DNA of 64,000 nt from Oscheius sp. JU75 (taxonomy: Eukaryota > Nematoda > Chromadorea > Rhabditida > Rhabditidae): assembly GCA_037178855.1 (NCBI GenBank), contig JASJZC010000007.1:2294001-2358000 (forward strand), read 5' to 3'. Below are positions 55,142-64,000 of this stretch, in pieces; position 1 is the first letter of the stretch; each line of letters starts with the position of its first letter. The position numbers and the translations under genes are program-made. The notes under the pieces were generated by a model, which was not told the origin of the DNA, searched no databases, and saw nothing but the letters and a program-made list of their open reading frames with translations.

Positions 55142-57345
55142 CTACCAGTGACCAAGATGGCTCTGTAGTAAAAATAGACAAATCATACCCCAAACAAACG
55201 TTTTCAGTGAGTGATTCCACACTTTACCAGCTTCTGATAGCCGTACAAAGCCACGGATGTGGTCAGTCCAAAAGCGAAGGTGCCCATCCAGAGCGGAATG
55301 TGTGATATCAAGACAAAGGCAAGTGTAGTAGACCAACTCTGAAAGTTTTTAGTAGGTGTCATCTGTTCGGTACCTGCACGAGGTTGAAGACGACAAAGGC
55401 GAGGAGACTCTGCCCGGGAAAGTACTCTTCGGTAGCCTCATAAATGCAGATATTCCAGGTACCGTCGCTGAATCCAATCAGGAGCGCGATGGAAAGAATG
55501 ACAGTTTTGCTGAATGAGGGTTAGCAACGAAAAAGATCATGTTACCTCGGAGACCAAATGGAAGCTGCTTCCGTCGAATGGTAGTTCGCGTCGTGAGGGA
55601 AGCAGAAAAAGATGAGAATCGCTACCAAGACTTGAAGGAAGGAGCCACAGTACCGAGCAAAGGAAGTCTTGCTGATGTATGGGCGGACAAGGAAGTAAGC
55701 GATAGGGCAAACTATATTTCTTCTATTTCGATCGCAAAGCGTCTGGCTTACCGATCATTTCCCCAAATCCGACAAACAGGGCAGCCATTGCCATGTTTTG
55801 TAGACCGTCTCCGGCGAGCCTTTTGTAGTTCGACACCATGGATGGGAAAATCGCTGAAATGGTGAAGATATGGTTGAAGGAAGTGGGGGAAGAGAGAGAA
55901 ATGGCGCAAGTAAGTTTGCAGAATATCGACAAAAGTGCAGTGGTCTACTCGAACAGCAAATCGTAAGTCGCAGACCTTTAGACGATCTATTTTTATCTGT
56001 ACGAGCGTTATCGCGAAAAAATAGACAGAAATCTTGGAAATGTAACTCACACATCCAGAGGGCTTGACTGAATCCGGCATGAAAGTAGGGGAGCATCATG
56101 TATGACATTTTCTTTGTGACGAGCAGACGAAAAAACGCTTCTTAAACTTGTAAATGAGTGGAACATCATTTTGACCTACTCCAAGTTTGCAGAGGTGAGA
56201 GCGGCTCATGAGCCTTGTGCTCAGGGTTCGGAAGTTGGTAGAACACAAAGATGGCAAAGGCCAAAATGGCGATGAACGACCAGTGCACAGCTGTGATGGC
56301 GCCAGGTGTGAATTGTCCATCGTCAATGTCACCCTTGTTGTGGAAGACCATCAACAAAATCAAGGGGCTTACAATTTGACTAAAGTTCGATTCCTTTAAT
56401 TGCACAAAACGCTTTTACCTGAGTTGGGAAATGCCCCAACACAAAGCATTGTGCTGCATCACCTCCTCGTCGTTTGTCGTTCTGGCGATGAAATTTCCCA
56501 TAGCAGGCCAGCTCACTGAAAACCGCCTTTGGACTTGAATACAGAGAAAATGTTCAAACTACGCCTTGCAAACTTAAACAGGAGTGCATGTGGTTCCGAT
56601 TCCTGTGAGTGAAAATGTCATACATGATGCTCACCTACTTTCATGCCGGATTCAGTGAAACCCTGTGGATGTGTGAGTTACATTTTCAAGATTCCATTTC
56701 AATTTTGATACTCCTACTACCGTTTCTTGGCCTTGGCAGCACGCCCGACATGTATTCACAGAATAGGGGGGTTGGGGGGCAGAATTACTCACAAAACTAT
56801 GAGCGGAAGGAACTATTCCAAAACAGCCAATGCTTTTCACTTTTGTGTTAGTTTAACTTACAGGCTGCTCCGATTCCGGCCACGGCATTGAAGAGGATGT
56901 ACGTCCAGTTTGTAATGACGAAAAAGGAAATCTAGAAAATGGAATGTTACCAATAAGTTCAGTTGTTTACCTCCCAAACAAGAGTGAGACTACCACCAAG
57001 AACCATCGCCTTGACCGGTCCCAAACTTTTGGTGAAGCCGGACAGAAAGACGGCTGAGAATCCGAATACCATGTAATAGGTAGCATTTCTGAAAGAAGAA
57101 GTGTTCATGCGCATCTAATAGCATCTACCCTATGAAACCCAAGTTGGGAATGATGCCTTCAATTTGACTGAGCATTATCTCGTTTATGTATCCTGAAAAG
57201 ATTGCGTAAATATTTGGAGAAAAAAGCTCCTACCTCTTCCGTTGATCTGTATCAAGAGCAGGAGGAATCCGACCGCTAGCATTGAAATTTTGAGGGTAGC
57301 CGACCCATTTTCGATGAAATCATGTAGCAGCTTCCAAAAGGACAT
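55142..57345 (-). CDS. UNC-93-like multi-pass membrane protein
   Basis: UNC93/MFS-related membrane protein; in C. elegans UNC-93 works with a two-pore potassium channel in muscle. Exons 57345-57234, 57192-57129, 57088-56971, 56931-56863, 56515-56419, 56367-56180, 56140-56051, 55853-55752, 55711-55546, 55509-55374, 55338-55228 and 55162-55142. Typical segments are NATYYMVFGFSAVFLSGFTK, SWPAMGNFIARTTN, MSYMMLPYFHAGFSQALW, AALFVGFGEM and SDGTWNICIYEAT. About 12 membrane helices are expected in 424 residues. In exon 56931-56863 the sequence needed for the usual AGIGAA turn is one base short: the frame after NAV runs into a stop in the next exon. Either one nucleotide is lost here (near 56878-56882) or the assembly has an error. 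All other junctions keep frame. Confidence 0.82.
56030..56693. repeat. Inverted copy of an UNC-93-like exon in its own intron
   Basis: Positions 56612-56693 (plus) match 56030-56111 (minus, exon 7 and its donor) over about 82 nt with roughly half a dozen differences. The plus-strand copy lies in the intron between exons 4 and 5 in the opposite orientation and still carries the exon's GTGAGTTAC donor. The transcript could fold into a long hairpin. Confidence 0.9.
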
Positions 57346-58468
57346 ATTACGCTGACCTAAACAATATGATTAAATAAGAACTGAATTGAACCTGTGGGAT
57401 GAAGCAAAGAATCTTGCATAGGGAACTGTTCACACGGTCTGCGCGGCGACGTAAAAGGGAGTAGGGTTGAGGATATGTTTGTTTGGACCGCTCGCGCACC
57501 GGCCACTGAACAAACATCCCATTGGAGAAGATATGTTAAAAGACTGAACATGTGTTGCGACAAGCATCATTATATAAACTTTTGGATAGGTTAGGCTGAA
57601 CTGAGGAAAAATGAACGAAGCGTAGGATACAACTTCGGCGTCTTGTAATGGTTCTTGTACTGGCAGCTGTATGTTTTTTGAGAGTCACGGGCAATCCAGC
57701 TGTGTTCCAAAAAGAAACGACTTTGTACAGAAGATGTACTAAAGGAATTTGAATGATGTGGGGATAAGTTCGCATTTGAAACGAAAAAATTAGAAGTTTT
57801 TAAGAGTCATAGCCGTTTGTAGAAAACAGCTGATCCTCTTAATCAAGTGCGCATGATAATGTCAACTCGCACAGGAGAGAGTGCAAAATATGTAGTCTCA
57901 GTACAGCAGACAGAACAGCGGCAAGCAGTCTTAAAACGTCTAAAGCATAGGTTTGAAAAAAATCTAAACCGAATAATCTGTCAAAGCAAAGAAAGAAGAC
58001 TGTCAAAGAAACAAAAAAATCAGTATGCTAAGAAGCCAGTATTCAAAAAGATTGGATTTCTATCAGTCTCAATGGATAAATCGAGCAGAAATCAGTTTGA
58101 AAAGAGTGTTCTGATAGTCAAAATGATTCATTTTGAAAGATAGCAAAACGTATCGAATCTCGAAAAAAAATCGGTGGAAGTCGGGAGAAAACCTATTTTG
58201 AAAGTAGTCTCATTGATATATGTGGTGGCCTAAATGATCAGAATGTTTTGAAGAAACAAAAAAAGGAAAGCCTCTCAAAAACAGCAAAAGGGTGGCAAAG
58301 TTGCTGTAGAGCGAGAGGAACCGGAATTGACACAGCCTACACTTTCCCGATGAGGCTTTTCGACCCCGAGTGATACGGCCGCGATCTTGGGCTTATTCAC
58401 ACGCTTGAGATCAATCATTTTGGCTAAAGATAATGATTGGAAGAAAGATAAATGGTAAGAAACGCTAT
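57346..58468. other. Intergenic, no gene recognised
   Basis: A TTGTTTAG acceptor at about 57357 precedes the UNC-93-like start and may receive a splice leader. The plus-strand open frame at 57847-58143 is Lys/Arg/Gln-rich and A-rich in DNA, probably chance. Confidence 0.5.
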
Positions 58469-58693
58469 TTACGTGGGTGAATGAAAATCCTCAACATGAA
58501 ATGAGTATGGAATAGGAACTGTTCGCCATATGACGACGGCAAAAGAAAACGCGTTGACTATTACTACAAACAGGATCTTTGATAGGCAGTTTGATGCGTG
58601 GGGTGAGAATCGTACTGGGTTTTCTGCTGAAACATCGTCAGCATGGTCGCTAGCTTGGATCGGAGGCAACTCTATAGATTTAAAAGATAGCAT
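58469..58693 (-). CDS. Small single-span membrane protein, 74 residues
   Basis: A single open frame starts 18 nt after a good acceptor (TTTTATAATTTAG), as expected for splice-leader addition. The N-terminal half is polar (ELPPIQASDHADD), followed by one hydrophobic segment (ILFVVIVNAFSFAVVIW) and a short tail ending EDFHSPT. A donor-like GTAAAT overlaps the stop; splicing there would change only the last few residues. No family is recognised, and the short length keeps confidence low. Confidence 0.35.
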   Translation of the reverse strand: MLSFKSIELPPIQASDHADDVSAENPVRFSPHASNCLSKILFVVIVNAFSFAVVIWRTVPIPYSFHVEDFHSPT

Positions 58694-60622
58694 GAGTACT
58701 CAGTAGGATATCTAAATTATAAAATGGGATAGATTTAATAAGATTGATTCCTGTTTGGGCCAAAGCTATTTCGAACTTTCACTTAGTTATTTTGTCCTGA
58801 CACTGTATCAATGTGTCTCTACCAAGTTGACCAAAATTCAGATTGTTTACTTCACGTGGTAGAATCCAAAAGTAGCCCAAACTCAGAACGAGCAGCCTTA
58901 TATCTATACTCAACCGTGTATTCATAAACGAACGGCATTTTGCAATGTGTGTGTGGGGCGGCCATGCAGCAGTAATGAGCAATGTATCTATTCTCTACTG
59001 GACATTCACTTCCTTCTTGTACCGGACATTGTCTTGTTATTTCTTCTGTTTAAACCAAGCGGAAGCCGGAAGATCAATAATATTTGGTCATCTGGCTCCC
59101 AGTTCCAAAGACCACTTTTTAATAAATCTAATGTAGGTTGGTTGTTTATGTTTTCGAAGTTTTGCTTTATTATTCAGTTTTATGAAAAGACCTCCAGAAT
59201 AATTTGTGACTGACGAGTAGTATGTATTAACTGAATTCCGTGTTTTCATGCTACTCCGCCTCCTCGCCTTCTGTTTTTCTCTCATTTCCTGCCCAATGGA
59301 ATCATTTGTCCTTCGTTGCAATAGCGTCTGATGCGTGAAATTGAGAGATAGAGGAGCGGGCTCAGTAGTTCGTCTTTGCCGCAGCTGTAAAATGCCTCTA
59401 AGCCACATGGCCCTTCATCGTCTCTAGTTTTTTCCTTGAGCCTCCTTTAAACTCGTTACGACACCATAGCCTTTTTGAGTCGTCTTCTTTAGATATTGTT
59501 ATACTCTATTATTCATTCTGAAGTCTTGACAAAGGGCAATTCCGGTTAGGGGGTTCAAAGAGCCTTTGAAGGTTGTCAGCCCGAACGCCCAATACCCGAT
59601 GCAGATGGTGAAAACACTGACGCTTAGGCGGAAATTACTCGTTGACACACAAAGCCTATAAATTATATTCCAATGGAAGGCTACTGCCAAATACTTCTCC
59701 TCTTCAAAGCAGTGTAAATTATTCAGGAGAATTTGTAGATCAAGGCGGAAACCGCAAAGAATACAATAGTGTTTTGGATTTTCTAGTCAGCTGTATACAT
59801 TTTATCTAGAGAATTTTTGTTGCATTCTTTCACTATGCTAGAAAACACTAGAGTCTATTTAAAACATTGGGCCAGTACGTTCCAGAAATTGATCTTAGGA
59901 TTTGAGAAGATTATTTCGGAGTTCCTGGTGTTCGGCATGTCCTGAACTACTCACACGTCTCAATATTGCCCCATAATTGAGAGTCTTTCCTCCTGCAATG
60001 TCTAAAAACAGCAGCTTGTTCCAATGTCCTTCTCTGTGCAGACGAAGCCAATGTTTTCAATCTCTTCTCGTTTTTTGTGGGCGCCTTCTTATGATCCCCT
60101 GACAATTCACAATGCACTCTTTGCTTTTCATTCATGCAATTGCTCCAATACAGATCATGGTTAATGACTCGCGTCTTCTCTGTTTTCCTGTCGACGAGTT
60201 TAATAAAGAACTCGGCCAGCCTTAGCCATTATTACTTCTTCCCAAGCGATTAAGCTCCGACTACGAGTTATGGCCCCTCAACAGCCTAAGATCCCACTCA
60301 ATTTGTTACAAACGATGCCGAGTTTAGAGGTGGTTTCTCAGTCTGGAGGGAACGTTTCGGGACAAATGAGCGCTCTGGTCTGTAGTCTTTCGTCTTCACA
60401 ACACAGATCTCCTTTTTTCACTCTCAAAGAACTCTCAAACTCATTGAATTGAATTTGCTACGAAGTATTCCCAAAAGACGGCTGGTGAGATTGTAATTTA
60501 GATCTATTTAGGGTAGAGGCACAAAAACACCTCGCCTCGTCTGATCTTCTTCTTCGTTTCCCTACTATTTGGAGTCAGCTGGAAAGTTCAGGCGCGGGTG
60601 GCCCGCCTCCAAGAATCACAAA
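58694..60622. other. Intergenic, no gene recognised
   Basis: Several open frames under 110 codons on both strands have no splice context or family signal. The region just before 60623 may hold the promoter of the channel gene, but no motif stands out. Confidence 0.5.
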
Positions 60623-63455
60623 ATGCGGGTGCCATCGCATGTGCTCCTACTTCTCGCTACAATACTTGAGTAGTAAGTTTAAGTTTTTCGAAGTTTGTCT
60701 CTTTTCAATTTGCTTCCTTGTCACGTTTATTCACGTTCGCGCATAGTAATTTTCTCAAAGTTGATCCTCTACGGATCTCCTTAATCCTCTCACCTTATTT
60801 CCCTTGTTTGTTTGGTGTTCGCTCGGAAGAGCTCGTAGTCATACGAGAAACTCAATAAGGGAAAGCTGTTTGCGGGATCTCCCACGTGGAAAATCTCTTT
60901 GTTAGGTTGGTCGTCTAAATAGATGCCGTAGGGGATTTTTTCAGTCTTAATAAGAGCTATTTCGAATCGTCTTTGATTAAAAACACATGAGTGGTTCCGT
61001 GGTTCGTTCTAATCATCTCCGATGAACTGGGTCAAAGGTCCCAGGGGGAGAACGAACGCTTCATGACGCTTGTTGCTTTAGAAGTCCTAAAAACACCCAA
61101 ACTACCATTGTGCTAGAAAACGTAAAAATGAATAATTTCAGTGTTTGCTGCAACGAGCATTCTTTTCACAATCACCCAATTTACCGACAGTTGTCAAAGA
61201 AAGCCATGCCAAAGAGTCCTACAGGCAAGACCCTAGATCTTCACGTTGGCTTCTATGTGGAAAGTTTGGGGAACTTTCGCTCAACTGAAATGGTTTCTTT
61301 CTTTTGTATGGTTTTAAACTTCGTGTTTAGACGTTCGACATGGACTTGTACCTCTACATGAGCTGGAAGGACACCCGCATGAAGCACAATCAGTCCGACT
61401 ATGTGCTCATAAACGACAAAAACATCCTGGACAAAATGTAAACGAGCCTACTAGGGAGTGGGTCTAATAATGACAAGCTAATTTTGTTAACTCTGTCAGC
61501 ATCTGGATAGCAAACAATTTAGCAAGGAAAAAGTCTGAAATTGCAAGCTAAAAACAATCTTGCTTTCTGGAAAATGTGTTCTTGTTCTTTTTGGCAGACT
61601 GCTACAGACTGAGAAAATACTAAGTTTGATGTCGATGAATGTAGAAACTAAACCAATTGCTTTATCGATCTTAAACAAAATCTTTTAGGTGGATTCCGGA
61701 TTTATACTTTGCTAACGCAAGAACAGCTTACTTCCATGAAGTCACAGTAAGGGGATGTGACAAGTTTACTGTAGTGTCTGCTTAGGTCCACAACTTCAAC
61801 ATGTTCATTGCTCCTGACGGAACAATAAGCTACGGAACAAGAGTCACTTTGAATCTTGGTAAGCACATTTTATTTCACTAAAACATCTATTTCAGCGTGT
61901 CATCTAAATCTTCAAAACTACCCTCTGGATCGGCAGACCTGTTTGGTGAAGATTATCAGCTGTGAGTTCCTTTCTGTCACCCACTTTTCTATGCGTCAAG
62001 TGTTTGTTGGCTATTAATCTTTGGATAGAACGTCAAAAGCACAAATACCCGATAAATATGGCAAGATGGCTTGGATTTTCGATGACGAACTTTGAACGCT
62101 CAAAATGAGTGCGCGCGAACTGAGGCCACGATGTTCTCCAGGCCGGAAATGTCTGATGTTTAAGCCGGGGCGTCTGTTTGTTGATTTCGGAAGCCACGTT
62201 TTGCCTTTAGACGTTGCGAACTTTACTTTTTGAACTTAGATCAATAAAAATGTCCACTTTACAGTATTAAAATTAAATTAGCCATTCTAAAGCACCAAAT
62301 AGTGCTTTCTGATTGGGGACGTTCATCTCGGACATCCTTTTGATGAACCGATTCAATCGGCTGTCCTTTACCCCACGTGACATGACAACAAGTCGGGATA
62401 GCTGGGTCAAAACTTAATTTGGTCGCGTCCAGACGATGTCAGTGATCTCAAAATTTTTCAGACGCCCATGTGAAAAGCGAGATGAACGCTACTTGGTTCT
62501 TGGATGGACCAATTAGATACAATCCAGAGATCGGTCTGCCAGAATACCATATCATTTCAATGGAACATGAGTACTGCAATGGAGTCTTCCATTACACAAT
62601 TACGCCAAACTCTAGTCGAATAGGTATATTTAACAGGTCAGTCGTGATTCATATAATTTTTTGAGGCGACTTCTCCTGTCTTGTCGGCATGCTCAATCTT
62701 AAGAGAGCAATTGGATACCATCTTGTTCAGGTAGAAAAAACCACAAATCTGACACAAGTTTATATAGAGTTACATTCCGACTGCACTTATCGTCGCGATT
62801 AGCTGGGTCTCGTTCTGGATTGATCGTCGGGCTGTGCCGGCAAGAGTGTCTCTGTCTTTTACAACTCTTCTGACACTTTCTACTCAGGTAGGACATTTTT
62901 TATATGATTGTGAATATACTTCTTCAGGGAAATGGAATCCGCTATGCACTGCCTCCGGTCTCTTATGCTAAAGCAATTGACTATTTCTATGGAGGTAGTA
63001 TAGTCAAACTTCTACCCAAACCGTAATTATTTCAGTTTGTATGCTGTTCATCTTTGGAGTGTTGTTGGAATTTGCCTTGGTGAATTCTTACATGAGACGA
63101 GCAAACAAGTACAACCAGATGGCTGAGAAGCTTCAAAATGGGACAAACAAAATATCTTATGGTAAGATTATCAGAGGCCCATACAATGATGTTTGTAGCT
63201 GCATCCGACTTTGACTCTGAGTACGACGGTAGCTACTCGAAATACTATGGTGGATACACTTCAAAAAGTGCTGCACACCTAATGTTCAAAGCTCTTACGT
63301 ACTCAAGAAAGGCGTTATGCATCGATCAAACTTCGCGTTTTGCATTTCCCTGTGAGTCAAACGGTAGCAGAGCAAAATATTGTTTAGTGACTTTCACCGT
63401 TTTCAACATCTTCTATTGGATGTACTACTTGAAGGAGCCGGATGAGAGCATCTAA
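60623..63455 (+). CDS. Cys-loop ligand-gated anion channel subunit
   Basis: Pentameric receptor subunit, plasma membrane of neurons or muscle. Thirteen exons: 60623-60669, 61142-61292, 61331-61437, 61689-61746, 61786-61858, 61896-61961, 62462-62623, 62666-62730, 62768-62887, 62928-62994, 63036-63161, 63199-63351 and 63388-63455, giving 420 residues, a usual length. Features are a signal peptide ([15 protein letters not shown]), binding-domain motifs ([33 protein letters not shown]), a Cys-loop with exactly 13 residues between the cysteines ([16 protein letters not shown]) and TM1 entry [13 protein letters not shown]2 begins at [17 protein letters not shown], and the C-terminal TM4 is [17 protein letters not shown]. 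The PAR motif before TM2 indicates chloride selectivity. Closest in wording to invertebrate glutamate-, glycine- or acetylcholine-gated chloride channels; the agonist cannot be read from sequence. An AATAAA lies at 63547. Confidence 0.96.
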
Positions 63456-64000
63456 GACACAATCTCACGGGTAGATACAGATATCTTCTTATGTTGTTAA
63501 CTAGACACTATCTTAGTTCAGCTTTCTTTCAGACGGTTATTTTTTCAATAAACTTTTTGTTGATTGTCTATCGAACATACTTGATAGCCGAAACAGATGA
63601 TAGTTAAATCTTGAAGGGAAACAACGGAATTTGTACCTTCTATAATCTTATAGACATGTTTTGTGTTGGTTCTTACTATCAGCAAAGCTGTTTACAATCT
63701 ATTATTATGAATTTTACTTTTTGCACACTCTTAGACGCCAGGTCACGTACGTTCCAATTATTTTCCTCCTCACGAAAGGCTCCTTTTAAGGCAGACGTGA
63801 ACAAATGCTGCTTGCTTAGTTCGTTTCATATAATCTTTTTCCGGTTAACAAATCGCTCAACATATGGTTTCTTCGTTTAGGGGTCAAAAATTTCGTAGCG
63901 GAGTGTATTTTCACTATAATTTTTTTAGCGTTCTGCATGGGAGGAAACAGCAAATGTATCCAGAAATCAATTTTTGACTCCACAGATGTCAATCCGGTTC
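63456..64000. other. 3' flank of the channel gene, no further gene seen
   Basis: A polyadenylation signal AATAAA at 63547-63552 lies about 90 nt after the stop codon. The remaining bases are AT-rich with two acceptor-like sites near the window edge (about 63960-63985), which may belong to a gene that continues outside. Confidence 0.5.

Noticed and set aside
54853-55155. A 100-codon minus frame with hydrophobic residues
   Set aside because: It is the last intron and 3' flank of the UNC-93-like gene read without splicing; the spliced exon stops at 55142.
57847-58143. Lys/Arg/Gln-rich 98-codon plus frame
   Set aside because: A-rich DNA gives this composition by chance; no splice sites, motif or start context.

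Overview
The window is nuclear DNA of a nematode, most likely a chromadorean (rhabditid-type) worm. Almost every gene is cut by many short GT-AG introns, mostly about 30-60 nt. Three families point to nematodes: a complete serpentine chemoreceptor of class Str, a probable SXP/RAL-2 (DUF148-type) secreted protein, and a Cys-loop anion channel of invertebrate type. Several start codons sit 0-20 nt behind a T-rich AG, as expected if mRNAs receive a trans-spliced leader. The species cannot be named from sequence alone.

Layout. 0-6 kb: the 3' part of an unknown minus-strand gene, a decayed BAR-like copy, a five-exon nicotinamidase (+), and a convergent Myb/SANT (zeste-like) DNA-binding protein (-). 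6-16 kb: a seven-exon Str chemoreceptor, several small secreted or unrecognised genes, and the DUF148-type gene. 16-18.4 kb: a 548-residue divergent kinase. 19-25 kb: a repeat-rich stretch with a decayed receptor and an LHPP/HDHD2-type HAD phosphatase whose first annotated codons lie inside a dispersed repeat. 26-29 kb: a truncated BEL/Pao-like retroelement (gag only) followed by an intron-containing tRNA-Thr(UGU). 29.7-33 kb: small unrecognised genes.

33.9-47.5 kb: a long minus-strand block. An N-terminal region of unknown fold is followed by repeated AT-hook exons, an acidic-repeat exon of 439 codons, an intact kinase domain, a pseudokinase domain and a proline-rich tail. Reading frame is kept across the boundaries between the first parts, so this could be one very large gene or two to three adjacent genes. 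50-57 kb: a short M13 (neprilysin-type) peptidase, another kinase, a small basic protein and an UNC-93-like membrane protein. The UNC-93-like gene has an apparent 1-nt frame break and an inverted copy of one of its own exons in an intron. 60.6-63.5 kb: a complete 13-exon ligand-gated anion channel.

Exon models were built by hand from splice signals, reading frame and family motifs, without alignments or transcripts. Coordinates of motif-supported genes should be close to right. For unrecognised genes the main support is consistent phase across successive introns. The genes do not form an obvious pathway. The most unusual points are a set of inferred 20-30 nt introns, the AT-hook/kinase/pseudokinase block, the self-derived inverted exon in the UNC-93-like gene, and the repeat that supplies the start of the HAD phosphatase.
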